This document shows positions 43,083 to 51,795 of a stretch of DNA of 64,000 bases, in pieces (the first letter of the stretch is position 1; each line of letters starts with the position of its first letter). Origin of the DNA: Flavobacterium suncheonense GH29-5 = DSM 17707 (lineage in GTDB: Bacteria; Bacteroidota; Bacteroidia; Flavobacteriales; Flavobacteriaceae); the NCBI RefSeq assembly GCF_000430025.1, contig NZ_AUCZ01000010.1, forward strand, positions 57,401 through 121,400. The letters are read 5' to 3'. The notes beneath the pieces were generated by a model that was not told where the DNA came from, did not search any database, and saw only the letters and a program-made list of their open reading frames with translations. The position numbers and the translations under genes were made by a program.

Positions 43083-44723
43083 TTATTTTTTTAATATCTT
43101 ATTGTACTCCAAAGCATTGCCTAAGATACTGACAGCTTTTGTGATTTCGGGATTGTTTTTCGAGTAATGCAGGTACAAACCTTCGCGATATTGATAACGT
43201 TTGATGATTTCGTCTAACAGCAGTGTTTTGATTTCCGCTTTATTTTTTTCCAGTTCTTTTTCCTCGCTTCGCTGCAGTGCGGCTAAAAGCTGCTGGTATT
43301 CTGCAGTAATACTTTCGTCGATTCGCTCTTTTTTGGCAGCTTCCAGTGTTTTCTTCAGGGCGATTTCGGTTTCGGTATCGAGCTGAAAATTTTCTTTTTT
43401 CAGAAATGCCTTGAAGTTGGCAAACTCGGCATCCGTGAGGGTTGGAATCGTCGTACCCAGATTCGGATTTTTATAATAGTAATCGGTAACAAAGTTAAAA
43501 ATGCCGTCGCTTTTCTGTAAAGCAGCCGCAATGGTGCTCTGCTTGGATTCCGGCAATTCCAGATCGGGCTGGATACCGCCGCCGTCGTAAACGGTTCGGC
43601 CATGACGGGTTTTAAACGCGTTGTAATTTTTTGAATCCGTACGGATGGCTTTCCCGTCTTTGTCTTTATGCGCGTAATCAAGCGCCTGAATGCAGCGTCC
43701 GGATGGCGTGTAATATCTCGAAATGGTTACCTTTACCTGTGTTCCGTAGGACAAATCCAAAGGGCGTTGTACCAGTCCTTTTCCGAAACTGCGCGTTCCG
43801 ATTACCACGGCCCGGTCCAAATCCTGTAACGCACCCGCCACAATTTCGGAGGCCGAAGCACTTTTCCCGTCCACCAAAACGGCCAGCGGAATGTCTAAAT
43901 CGACCGGTTGTTTCAGGGTTTTGTAGGTGTTGTTGTGTTTTTCGTTTTTCGATTTTGTCGTTACGATAATTTCGTCCTGCGGCACAAAAAGATTGCAGAT
44001 GTTTACCGCTTCGTGCAGCAAACCGCCGGGATTGCCGCGTAAATCCAGAATGATTTTGGTAGCGCCTTCGGCTTTCAGTTTCAGCAATGCGTCTTTGGTT
44101 TCGGAAGAGGCTTTGCTGTTAAACTGCGACAGGACAATGTAGCCGGTGGTTTTATCCGCGAGTAAGGTATAAAACGGAACGGCTTTAACTTCTACCTCAT
44201 CCAAAACGATTTGCGTGGACAGCATTTTGCCCTGGCGTTTGTACTTGATGTCGATTTTGGTGTTTTTGGCCCCGCGCAACAGTGTTCCGGCATCTTCTTT
44301 GAAATCGACCAGGTTGACGTCGCCTATTTGTACGATTTCGTCCCCGGCTTTTAATCCTGCCTTGTCGGCCGGGAAGTTTTTATACGGCTCCACGATAATC
44401 AGACGGCCTTCTTTTCGGTTGATCATCGCCCCGATTCCGGTATATTCGCCCGTGGAATTGATTTTGAAGCGCACCACATCCTGTTCGTTGAAATAATTCG
44501 TATACGGATCCAGATCGTTCAGCATGCTTTTGATGGCTTTGTCCATCATTTCGCCCGGGTTCACTTCGTCCACGTAATTTTGGTTAACGGTTTTGAACAA
44601 AGTGGTAAAAATTTCGAGCTGTTTGGCAATTTCAAAGAAATCCTGCTGAAAGCTCACGCCCACAAACAGAAATCCGCCCGCAAGTACCGGGACAATGTAT
44701 CTTTTTTTGATTGATGACAACAT
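43083..44723 (-). CDS. S41-family C-terminal processing protease
   Basis: 546 residues. An N-terminal membrane/signal segment (about 8-27) is followed by a helical region, a PDZ domain (about 90-175; GIGAMINRKEGRLIIVEPY, KAGLKAGDEIVQIGD) and the S41 catalytic domain with LDLRGNPGGLLHEAV (227-241), the SASASE motif (288-293) carrying the nucleophile serine and the GTRSFGKGLVQ lysine (about 315). A C-terminal helical extension of about 130 residues follows. It degrades or trims periplasmic proteins. The DUF4349 gene lies 2 bp upstream on the same strand. Confidence 0.93.
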   Translation of the reverse strand: MLSSIKKRYIVPVLAGGFLFVGVSFQQDFFEIAKQLEIFTTLFKTVNQNYVDEVNPGEMMDKAIKSMLNDLDPYTNYFNEQDVVRFKINSTGEYTGIGAMINRKEGRLIIVEPYKNFPADKAGLKAGDEIVQIGDVNLVDFKEDAGTLLRGAKNTKIDIKYKRQGKMLSTQIVLDEVEVKAVPFYTLLADKTTGYIVLSQFNSKASSETKDALLKLKAEGATKIILDLRGNPGGLLHEAVNICNLFVPQDEIIVTTKSKNEKHNNTYKTLKQPVDLDIPLAVLVDGKSASASEIVAGALQDLDRAVVIGTRSFGKGLVQRPLDLSYGTQVKVTISRYYTPSGRCIQALDYAHKDKDGKAIRTDSKNYNAFKTRHGRTVYDGGGIQPDLELPESKQSTIAAALQKSDGIFNFVTDYYYKNPNLGTTIPTLTDAEFANFKAFLKKENFQLDTETEIALKKTLEAAKKERIDESITAEYQQLLAALQRSEEKELEKNKAEIKTLLLDEIIKRYQYREGLYLHYSKNNPEITKAVSILGNALEYNKILKK

Positions 44724-44725
44724 TT

Positions 44726-45565
44726 TCAGGTCGTTTTTTTCTTAAATCTTCTTCGGATGAATCCAATCACCACTACGAAAATAAGAATAAAAGGCCAAAC
44801 GTGGAGTAAACGGATAAAGAAAGTTGCAATGTTGTTGAAGCCTTCCTGCAGCGCATTCCACATTTTGCCGAAATAGGAAACCGTGGCGCCGCTTTCGGAA
44901 GCGTTGTTGGTGTACATTTCCAGTCTTACCGTGCTCATCGCCACCTGGCTTTGCAGGTATTTAAGGCGGCCTTCTTTGGCTTCGATTTCTTCCCGTATGT
45001 TGGACAGTTCGCGTTCAATTTCCAGCATTTCGGAAACCTTAGCGGCTTTGCTGAGCAGTTCGAGATAGCGTTGTTCCAAAAGGCGTTTCGCTTTGAGGCG
45101 GGCTTCCACATCTACATATTCTTCGGTAACATCTTCGGCCGAAATTTCCTTGCGGTCGAAATGTTTCACGCCTTTGCTGATATCGGCTATAAAGGCATCA
45201 AACGAAGTATTGGGCACCCGAACGGTGATGTTGCGGAAACTGTGGTTGTAATTTTTTCCCGATTCGTCGTTTTGTACGGTCGCTTTGTGCTTCATTACGG
45301 CCTGTTGTACGGCTGCAAAAGACTGATCGAGGTTGTCGCTTTCAAAACGCAGGGTTCCGGTTTTGATGATTTTGGGTTGCAGGGTCGTTTCAGTGGTTTC
45401 TGACACAACCGCTGCTGCGGAATCGTACACTTCCATAGCTACTTCTCTTGGTGGTGGAGGAAGCAGCGAGGTTTCGACTACGGCGTCGGTTTTTTCTTCT
45501 GTGGTTTCTTCTTTGCATCCCGCCGGTAAGGTCAGGAGAATGGCAGACAGGAATAAAAATCTCAT
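44726..45565 (-). CDS. DUF4349 lipoprotein with C-terminal membrane helix
   Basis: 279 residues from the ATG at 45565; an upstream TTG at 45595 is less likely. There is a lipobox near residue 17 (LLTLPAGC), then an acidic linker. The DUF4349 domain has IIKTGTLRFESDNLDQSF, ITVRVPNTSFDAFI and a coiled coil (RYLELLSKAAKVSEMLEIER, NIREEIEAKEGRLKYL). One membrane helix near 250-270 precedes a basic tail. The family is widespread and uncharacterised. It sits between rnpA and the S41 protease. Confidence 0.87.
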   Translation of the reverse strand: MRFLFLSAILLTLPAGCKEETTEEKTDAVVETSLLPPPPREVAMEVYDSAAAVVSETTETTLQPKIIKTGTLRFESDNLDQSFAAVQQAVMKHKATVQNDESGKNYNHSFRNITVRVPNTSFDAFIADISKGVKHFDRKEISAEDVTEEYVDVEARLKAKRLLEQRYLELLSKAAKVSEMLEIERELSNIREEIEAKEGRLKYLQSQVAMSTVRLEMYTNNASESGATVSYFGKMWNALQEGFNNIATFFIRLLHVWPFILIFVVVIGFIRRRFKKKTT

Positions 45566-45628
45566 AAGCTTTTGGTTTTTAAAGCTATAACGCAAAAGCG
45601 GTTTTAAAAAGTGTAGTTTATTCAGAAT

Positions 45629-46009
45629 TTATGGGTTAACAACTTTCGTGGTTTCCGCAAACTTCTGAAAGAGCTGTACAGTTTTTTCCTGAATTTCCGG
45701 AAACGAAAGCCGTTCTTTGGTCTGGTAAAAAAACATCATCGCATAGGGCTGTGCCATGTTTTCCGTCAGGAGGTGTTTGTTCAGCCGGTAGCATTCCCGC
45801 AGCACGCGTTTGAAATAATTCCGGTCGACGGCTTTTTTGAAGTATTTTTTAGAGACGGAAACCCCAAACTTTAGTCCGGCATCTGAATTTTCAAGGGGAA
45901 CATACACCAATCGCAACGGATATTTCGACACCGATTTTCCTTCCGAAAAAAGAAGGTCGATGGTCGTTTTGCTTTTCAGCTTTTCGTGTTTTGGGTAAGT
46001 GTTTTTCAT
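45629..46009 (-). CDS. rnpA: Ribonuclease P protein component
   Basis: 126 residues, normal for RnpA, which binds the RNase P RNA and helps pre-tRNA 5' processing. Seen: PKHEKLKSKTTIDLLFSEGK, FGVSVSKKYFKKAVDRNYFK (the RNR-type basic helix region) and VLRECYRLNKHLL. A perfect -7 box ends only 8 bp before the ATG, so the transcript would be almost leaderless. The usual neighbour rpmH is not adjacent; DUF4349 and the S41 protease follow on the same strand. rnpA is often close to chromosome origins. Confidence 0.93.
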   Translation of the reverse strand: MKNTYPKHEKLKSKTTIDLLFSEGKSVSKYPLRLVYVPLENSDAGLKFGVSVSKKYFKKAVDRNYFKRVLRECYRLNKHLLTENMAQPYAMMFFYQTKERLSFPEIQEKTVQLFQKFAETTKVVNP

Positions 46010-46017
46010 CGTTGGCG

Positions 46018-46025
46018 CAAAGGTA
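46018..46025 (-). promoter_or_regulatory. rnpA: -7 promoter box of rnpA
   Basis: TACCTTTG on the minus strand, 8 bp before the rnpA ATG at 46009. Confidence 0.6.
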
Positions 46026-46071
46026 CGAAGTTTTGCGGGAATGCCGTCAGGGCAATTGCAAGGTGAGATTA

Positions 46072-46101
46072 AAAAGAAAGCTGCCTTTTCAGACAGCTTT
46101 T
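46072..46101 (-). terminator. Terminator after the M1 peptidase gene
   Basis: On the minus strand AAAGCTG pairs with CAGCTTT (46094-46100 with 46078-46084) and a T-rich run follows. Confidence 0.7.
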
Positions 46102-46104
46102 CCG

Positions 46105-47979
46105 TTATTTCTGGTACACGTTATTTGCTTTGTTGATGTCGGCCATGAGTTCCGACGGGTCAATCACAATCGCTTTGATGTCGGTTTTAGGTTTTCCGAT
46201 GCTGATGTCAAACGTCGGATAGGCCCAATCCCAGCCTTCGGTTACTGTGCGTTTTACGTTCGGATACGGGTTGTCTTTGGTCCAGCGCATCAGGGTTTGC
46301 GGCACGTAAAACGTTTCAGCTGTATCGTCGTTGTAAACCACCAGGATTTCCAAAGGCATCGGCATTCTTCCGATGCGCTCTAAGGTTAGTTTGGTATTGG
46401 CGCCGTTTTCTTCCACGGTTTTGATGCCGTAGTCAATGGTGTTGGTGGTTTGGGTCCATTCGGTTAAATACCAGTCCAGATTAGCGCCCGTTACACGTTC
46501 TGCCGTTTTTTTGATATCGTTCGGTGTCGGATGGGTGAATTTGAAATCGCTGTAATAGCGTTTCAGTGTTTTTAAAAGATTTTCTTGGCCAATCAGGTAT
46601 TCCAGTTGGGAAAGGAAAATATTCCCCTTGCTGTACGCCTGGATGCTGTACGGACGGTTTTCGTCGTAACGGTCGGCGTGAGTGGTTTGCGGTTGCTCTT
46701 TTCCGGATTTTACCAGGGAATAGTAACCCGCATAGGAATCCGCATGTGGATTCTCTACTTTTTTCTCGGCGATTTCATTCAAACCGTAGTTTTCCAGCCA
46801 AGTGGTGAAACCTTCGTCCATCCAGCTGTGTTTGGCTTCGTTGGTGGCCAGAACGTGCTGGAACCACGAGTGAGCCATTTCGTGCGCGGTTACGCCCAAC
46901 AAACCGTCAAACGTACCTTCGCCTAAAATCAGCGTACACATCGCGTATTCCATACCGCCGTCGCCGCCCTGAATAACGGAGTATTGTTTGTACGGATACT
47001 GACCTACGGTTTTATTGTAAATCGCCATCAGCGCTGCGGTTTTCGGCTGTAATTTTTTCCAGTTGTCGATAATTTTCGGATTGTTTTTATACAGGAAATG
47101 CAGGGTTACGCCGTCTTCGGTCTGCCATTTGTCGTGGAGGTAATTTTTGTCGGCCGCCCAGGTAAAATCGTGTACGTTCGGCGCCACAAAATGCCAGGTT
47201 AAGGTTTTCTGTTTTTTGGGAATCGTCACGGTTACGCCGGCATCCTGATAGTTGTACCCGATTTGGTTGCCGTTCTGCAGGTAACCGGAACCACCTATAA
47301 TATAGTTTTTGTCGATGGTGATTTTCACATCGAAATTACCCCAAACGCCGTGGAATTCTCTTCCGATGTACGGATCGGCCTGCCAGCCTTCGAAATCGTA
47401 TTCTGCCAATTTCGGATACCATTGCGCCATCGACAGTTCCACGCCCTCTTTGTTGTTGCGTCCGGAACGGCGGATTTGTACCGGAACCTGTCCGTCGAAA
47501 TCTAAAGTAAGGGTAGTGGAAGTCTTTGGTAATAAAGGTTTTGCCAAGGTTACTTCCAAAATCGTTCCCACGGTTTTATTGGTCGCGGGTACGCCGTCCT
47601 GTTTGAAATTGTTAATTTTCAGATACCCGATTTCGTTTGGTTTTAAGGCAGAAATACGACTTTCTTTCACTTCTTTATCGCCTATTTTTACTTTGGTAAC
47701 CATGCGGCCGTCCGGATCTTTGATGGTCTTTAAACGGGCATCCATCGCACTGTTCGGCTGAAAAGCATTGTTGAACAAATGGTAGTACACACGGCGCAGG
47801 GTGTCCGGCGAATTGTTGGTGTACACCAGGGTTTGTTTTCCTTTGTATTGGTACGTTTTCACGTCCATGGTGACTTCCATTTTGTAATCGGCGTGCTGTT
47901 GCCAGTAACCGGGGTTTGGGTTGTTTTGGGCGAATAATCCGCAAGGGATAAAAAGTGCCAGTAAAAGCTGTTTTCTCAT
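46105..47979 (-). CDS. M1-family metallopeptidase
   Basis: 624 residues with a signal peptide (LLLALFIPCGLFAQ). An N-terminal beta domain (about 30-220) leads to the catalytic domain with the GxMEN-like substrate motif GGDGGMEYAMC (about 340-350) and the zinc site HEMAH near residue 367, followed 18 residues later by the third ligand in WMDEGFTTW. Such enzymes are zinc aminopeptidases related to leukotriene A4 hydrolase. Export to the periplasm or outside is inferred. It has its own terminator. Confidence 0.93.
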   Translation of the reverse strand: MRKQLLLALFIPCGLFAQNNPNPGYWQQHADYKMEVTMDVKTYQYKGKQTLVYTNNSPDTLRRVYYHLFNNAFQPNSAMDARLKTIKDPDGRMVTKVKIGDKEVKESRISALKPNEIGYLKINNFKQDGVPATNKTVGTILEVTLAKPLLPKTSTTLTLDFDGQVPVQIRRSGRNNKEGVELSMAQWYPKLAEYDFEGWQADPYIGREFHGVWGNFDVKITIDKNYIIGGSGYLQNGNQIGYNYQDAGVTVTIPKKQKTLTWHFVAPNVHDFTWAADKNYLHDKWQTEDGVTLHFLYKNNPKIIDNWKKLQPKTAALMAIYNKTVGQYPYKQYSVIQGGDGGMEYAMCTLILGEGTFDGLLGVTAHEMAHSWFQHVLATNEAKHSWMDEGFTTWLENYGLNEIAEKKVENPHADSYAGYYSLVKSGKEQPQTTHADRYDENRPYSIQAYSKGNIFLSQLEYLIGQENLLKTLKRYYSDFKFTHPTPNDIKKTAERVTGANLDWYLTEWTQTTNTIDYGIKTVEENGANTKLTLERIGRMPMPLEILVVYNDDTAETFYVPQTLMRWTKDNPYPNVKRTVTEGWDWAYPTFDISIGKPKTDIKAIVIDPSELMADINKANNVYQK

Positions 47980-47989
47980 GCGTTGTCAA

Positions 47990-48017
47990 ATAAAAAGGAA
48001 GGGAAAAATCCCTTCCG
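47990..48017 (-). terminator. Terminator after the S8 protease gene
   Basis: On the minus strand GGAAGGGA (48009-48016) pairs with TCCCTTCC (47997-48004), followed by TTTTTA. Confidence 0.78.
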
Positions 48018-48043
48018 AATTATACAATATCTGTCAAAGATAC

Positions 48044-49642
48044 TTATTTTTTTGCCATTTGCTCTGCCATTAACAAAGCGTTGTAAGCATTCACGATTTT
48101 TCCGGATTTAGACGTTTCGTTAAACGGTTTTACTTCTTTCGCTTCGCCTACCGTAACTTTTTGGGTTAAAGTAGTTCCGGAGTCCATGATGATTTTTTTC
48201 ACCTGTGCCGCCGTTAAGCCAGGGTAGTACGAACGGATCAACGCGGCCACACCGGCTGCATTTGGAGAAGCCATTGACGTTCCCTGCAAGTATGCATACG
48301 TATTACTTGGCGTAGTTGCATAAATTTTCTCACCCGGCGCATAGATGTCTACATTCCTTTTTCCGTAGTTAGAAAAACCGGCCACCATTTCGGAACCGTA
48401 GTTCGGGGTAATTGCTCCAATGATTAGTACATTATCTGAAATTTCAGGTTGGTTGTTGTACGAATCGGTTGGGTATTTGTTGATGACATCCAAATCATAC
48501 GAATCGTTCCCTGCGGCGAAAATTACCAAAACATCTTTGGAAGCCGCATATTTGATGGCATCGTGTACCCATTCCGGATGGGTGGAATAGTATTTTCCGA
48601 AACTTCCGTTGATGACTTTCGCACCATTGTCCGCAGCATAGCGAATCGCTAAAGCAATGTCTTTGTCGTATTCGTCTCCGTCCGGCACGGCACGTACCGC
48701 CATGATTTTCACGTTGTTGCTGGCCACCCCGTCGCCGCCTTTATTGTTGTTGCGGGTTTGTGCAATAATTCCGGCTACGTGGGTTCCGTGTTTGGCGCCT
48801 TTTTTCTCAGGGCCGATTACGTTGTTGTTGCCGTATTTTCTGTCGTTGAGGTCGTTCGGATTGTCGCCTACCGCTTTTCTTCCGTCAAACTCTAAATTCA
48901 AATGATAGTTTAACTGGCCGTAAATGTGATCTTTATACTCCTGGATTTCTTTGTCGAATTCTTCTTTTGATGTTTGCGATAAAATCTGCATCATCATCCC
49001 TTTGTACTGTACCAAAGTGGGATCGGTGGTTTCGATTTTTTTTACGTCGTCCAGGGTGTAGTTTTTCTTTTTCAGATAATCGGCTATGGCTTTGTCCCCG
49101 GCTAAAATAAAATCTACAGTCTGTTTGCCTTGGTTGGCTTCAGCCAAATCTTTTTCGTGCTCGGCTTTAGCGCGCTGATAGGTAGCGGAACCGTCGTTGC
49201 CTTTTTTCAGGATGCGCACGTATTCCATGTTTTCATGGTCGGAATCGCCTAAGAAATTCCACCCGTGAATATCGTCGATATAACCGTTGTTGTCGTCGTC
49301 TTTTCCGTTCCCCGCAATTTCTTTCGGATTGGTCCAGATGGCCGGTTTTAAGTCTTCGTGTTCGATATCGATACCTGAATCGATAACCCCGACAATCACC
49401 GTATTGCCTTTTTTGCCTTTCAACAGTTGGCTGTACGCTTTGTCTACGCTCATGCCCGGAATGGTGTCTTTGCCCAAATCCAGATGACTCCAGCGTTTCA
49501 GGTCGTTTTCAGCAATTTTACCAACCTTGATTGGCATTTTGTCGATGTTTTCAACGGGAGTGGTAACCATTTTCTGGGTACCGCAACTTGCTAAAGCCAA
49601 AGCTAAAGCCGCACATAAATAGTGAGTTTTTAAGATATTCAT
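48044..49642 (-). CDS. S8 subtilisin-like protease, lipoprotein
   Basis: 532 residues. The lipobox LALASC puts the lipid Cys at residue 20. The catalytic triad is Asp88 (VIVGVIDSGIDIEHED), His285 (KHGTHVAGII) and Ser456 (GTSMASPNAAG). Between Asp and His there is an unusual 150-residue region; its middle part (about 140-250) is charged and predicted helical, much longer than the loop of classical subtilisins. No propeptide inhibitor domain is obvious. Membrane-anchored extracytoplasmic proteolysis is inferred. Confidence 0.92.
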   Translation of the reverse strand: MNILKTHYLCAALALALASCGTQKMVTTPVENIDKMPIKVGKIAENDLKRWSHLDLGKDTIPGMSVDKAYSQLLKGKKGNTVIVGVIDSGIDIEHEDLKPAIWTNPKEIAGNGKDDDNNGYIDDIHGWNFLGDSDHENMEYVRILKKGNDGSATYQRAKAEHEKDLAEANQGKQTVDFILAGDKAIADYLKKKNYTLDDVKKIETTDPTLVQYKGMMMQILSQTSKEEFDKEIQEYKDHIYGQLNYHLNLEFDGRKAVGDNPNDLNDRKYGNNNVIGPEKKGAKHGTHVAGIIAQTRNNNKGGDGVASNNVKIMAVRAVPDGDEYDKDIALAIRYAADNGAKVINGSFGKYYSTHPEWVHDAIKYAASKDVLVIFAAGNDSYDLDVINKYPTDSYNNQPEISDNVLIIGAITPNYGSEMVAGFSNYGKRNVDIYAPGEKIYATTPSNTYAYLQGTSMASPNAAGVAALIRSYYPGLTAAQVKKIIMDSGTTLTQKVTVGEAKEVKPFNETSKSGKIVNAYNALLMAEQMAKK

Positions 49643-49781
49643 AATCCGCTACATTTTTAGAATAAATAGGTCTGACAATTGTTCAAAATGTTACAGTTGG
49701 GCAACTAATTAACAATTAGGCGATAAAACAGCAAGATACAATTTTTAACCGGAAGATTAAAAACAAAAGAAAAGCTATACT

Positions 49782-49847
49782 TTAAATAAAAATATAGCTG
49801 ATGGCTGTGATTACCAGAGTAATTAAAAATAAAACAAGTTTAATCAT
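49782..49847 (-). CDS. Possible 21-residue hydrophobic membrane peptide
   Basis: In the 246-bp gap between the S8 protease and the MarR gene an ATG at 49847 opens a 21-codon frame ending in TAA. The peptide is basic at residue 3 and otherwise hydrophobic (starts MIKLVLFLITLV), as expected for a single membrane helix. No promoter box or ribosome site is clear. This could be a real microprotein or chance in AT-rich DNA. Confidence 0.25.
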   Translation of the reverse strand: MIKLVLFLITLVITAISYIFI

Positions 49848-49888
49848 AACCGTTCGTTTTTTGATTGATGATCTTTTGACTGATGATA

Positions 49889-50317
49889 TTATTTGCAATT
49901 AGCAATTATTTTCTGCAAAACCGCATCGGCTGTTTCCAAATCTTTGGCTGCGATGCCTTTCAGCGCTTTGCTGCGGTTCTGTAACACAATTTCCTGAACG
50001 TTTTTTATAATGTCTTCTCCGGATTTTGTTACGTGAAGGATAAACTTCCGCCGGTCTTCCGGATTGATTTCTTTTTCCAGATATTTGGCTTTGATCAGCA
50101 AATCGACAATTCGGGTAACCGAGGCATTGTCTTTAAAAACCAATTCACTCAACTCGTGCTGGGTAATCGTCGGATTCTCCAGAATGCATTTAATAACCAA
50201 CCACTGATCAATCGTTATCTTAAAACCGTGTTCCCGAAGTTGTTTTTGTGCGTACATACGGTACAGTCGGATGCTATGGTCGATGTTGTAAAAAATAATG
50301 TTATTGAGTTTCTCCAC
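49889..50317 (-). CDS. MarR-family transcriptional regulator
   Basis: About 142 residues starting at GTG (50317); a TTG two codons earlier is the alternative, and no ATG is nearby. The winged helix-turn-helix is visible as TIDQWLVIKCILENPTITQH, ELSELVFKDNASVTRIVDLL and KYLEKEINPEDRRKFILHV (wing with the conserved D-R-R). MarR dimers usually repress genes and respond to small ligands. A 16-bp palindrome upstream is a plausible autoregulatory operator. The MBL hydrolase gene lies upstream on the same strand. Confidence 0.88.
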   Translation of the reverse strand: MEKLNNIIFYNIDHSIRLYRMYAQKQLREHGFKITIDQWLVIKCILENPTITQHELSELVFKDNASVTRIVDLLIKAKYLEKEINPEDRRKFILHVTKSGEDIIKNVQEIVLQNRSKALKGIAAKDLETADAVLQKIIANCK

Positions 50318-50333
50318 GAACAAATTCTTTAGT

Positions 50334-50341
50334 CAAATGTA
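50334..50341 (-). promoter_or_regulatory. -7 promoter box of the MarR gene
   Basis: TACATTTG on the minus strand, 16 bp before the GTG start. Confidence 0.55.
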
Positions 50342-50357
50342 CAAAGGATTTTGAAAT

Positions 50358-50373
50358 AATTGACATATCAATT
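50358..50373. promoter_or_regulatory. Putative MarR operator palindrome
   Basis: AATTGACATATCAATT has perfect 6-bp arms (AATTGA/TCAATT) with a 4-bp centre. It lies 16 bp upstream of the -7 box, overlapping the -33 region. Size and position fit a MarR-dimer operator. Confidence 0.45.
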
Positions 50374-50431
50374 AAAAATTAATAGAAAATTAACAGCTTT
50401 CGGGTCAAGACGTTAGAAAGCTGTTAAAAGG

Positions 50432-51289
50432 TTACAAAACGTCTTCGCAACGCAGCACGTCTTTTAAACGAACGCCTTTTTCGGTGTGTTCCACGGTGAC
50501 AATCTGGTTGTGGGCATCGTGCTCCAGCCACAAATAGTAGTTGTTTTCCGCTGCTGCATTCAGGAATTTTGTTTTTTCCGGCATGGTTAGCAACGGTCGC
50601 GTATCGTAGCCCATCACATACGGAATCGGAACGTGTCCGGCTGTGGCTAACAAATCGGCACAGAAGACAATGGTCTTTCCGTTATAGTTGATGTGCGGAA
50701 TCATTTGCTTTTCGGTATGGCCGTCCACATAAAAAATGTCAAAATTCAGTTCTTTGGAAAAGCCAAAATCCGCTTCCGGTCGGTCGATAAATTTGAGCTG
50801 CCCGCTTTCCTGCATCGGCAAAATATTTTCCGACAGAAAAGATGCTTTTTCTCTTGGATTGGGTTTTGTGGCCCATTCCCAGTGGTTGCCGTTGCTCCAG
50901 TACACAGCATTTTTAAACGCCACTTCGTAGCCGGTGCGGTCTTTGTTCCAGATTACGCTGCCGCCGCAATGGTCGAAATGCAGGTGTGTCATGAATACAT
51001 CGGTTACATCATCGCGGTGAAAACCGTGTTTCGCCAACGATTTATCCAACGAATGATCGCCCCAAAGCGAATAATAGCCGAAAAACTTCTCGGACTGTTT
51101 GTCGCCCATGCCGGTATCGATTAAAATCAGGCGGTTGCCGTCTTCAATCAGCATGCAGCGTGCGGCGATATCGATTAAATTGTTGTTGTCGGCCGGATTC
51201 GTTTTGCTCCAGATGGTTTTCGGAACCACGCCAAACATGGCGCCACCGTCCAATTTGAAATTTCCGGCTTCTATCGGGTAAATTTTCAT
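50432..51289 (-). CDS. MBL-fold metallo-hydrolase
   Basis: 285 residues. The zinc motif HxHxDH is THLHFDHCGG near residues 104-113. LILIDTGMGDKQSEKFFGYY precedes it, and later metal ligands are likely in IFYVDGHTEKQMIPH and FCADLLATAGHVP. The family includes quinoprotein-relay-type and lactonase-like hydrolases; the substrate is unknown. No signal peptide is seen, so a cytosolic enzyme is expected. A slightly imperfect -7 box (TTACTTTG, 51316-51323) precedes it. Regulation by the downstream MarR gene is possible. Confidence 0.88.
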   Translation of the reverse strand: MKIYPIEAGNFKLDGGAMFGVVPKTIWSKTNPADNNNLIDIAARCMLIEDGNRLILIDTGMGDKQSEKFFGYYSLWGDHSLDKSLAKHGFHRDDVTDVFMTHLHFDHCGGSVIWNKDRTGYEVAFKNAVYWSNGNHWEWATKPNPREKASFLSENILPMQESGQLKFIDRPEADFGFSKELNFDIFYVDGHTEKQMIPHINYNGKTIVFCADLLATAGHVPIPYVMGYDTRPLLTMPEKTKFLNAAAENNYYLWLEHDAHNQIVTVEHTEKGVRLKDVLRCEDVL

Positions 51290-51426
51290 GAGTTTGCTGC
51301 TTAAAATTGTGTCTGCAAAGTAAGAAATCTTGCGGAAATCGGCAATTTAAATCGCCGGATAAAAAAAGACTATCCCAGAATAAGTTATAAAAATGTTAGC
51401 AGTTAGGTAATAATGGTTTTATGTAA

Positions 51427-51434
51427 TATCTTTG
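51427..51434 (+). promoter_or_regulatory. sufA: -7 promoter box of the suf operon
   Basis: TATCTTTG, 31 bp before the sufA ATG at 51466. It is the only perfect -7 box seen before sufB, sufC and sufD. Confidence 0.6.
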
Positions 51435-51465
51435 CAGTAAATTAGAATTAATCTGTTTTAATATT

Positions 51466-51795
51466 ATGATTAAAGTTTCAGAAAGCGCAAAAAAACGCAT
51501 CGCACTTTTAATGGAGGATGACGGGTTTAGCACGACTACGGACTACGTTCGCGTGGGCGTAAAAAGTGGCGGTTGCTCCGGTCTGTCGTATGAATTAAAG
51601 TTTGACAAAACTTTAAGCGAAGACGATAAGGTGTTCGAAGACAACGATATAAAAATTGCCGTAGACAAAAAAAGTTTCCTGTACTTGGTAGGAACCACTT
51701 TGGAATATTCCGGAGGACTGAACGGAAAAGGATTCGTGTTCAACAACCCGAATGCGCAAAGAACCTGCGGATGCGGCGAGAGTTTTTCGCTGTAA
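51466..51795 (+). CDS. sufA: Fe-S cluster assembly protein of the HesB/IscA/SufA family
   Basis: 109 residues. The three conserved cysteines are Cys37 (SGGCSGLSYE) and Cys101 plus Cys103 (RTCGCGESF), the A-type carrier signature. A-type proteins accept clusters from the SufBCD scaffold and pass them to target proteins. Cytosolic. It is the first gene of the suf region. The choice of SufA over ErpA or IscA is based on the location beside sufB, but an AT-rich foreign gene separates the two. Confidence 0.9.
   Translation: MIKVSESAKKRIALLMEDDGFSTTTDYVRVGVKSGGCSGLSYELKFDKTLSEDDKVFEDNDIKIAVDKKSFLYLVGTTLEYSGGLNGKGFVFNNPNAQRTCGCGESFSL

Noticed and set aside
46018..46025. rnpA start further downstream to give a normal leader
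   Set aside because: The family N-terminus (YPKHEKLKSKTTIDLLF) begins right at the first ATG, so a later start would remove conserved residues.
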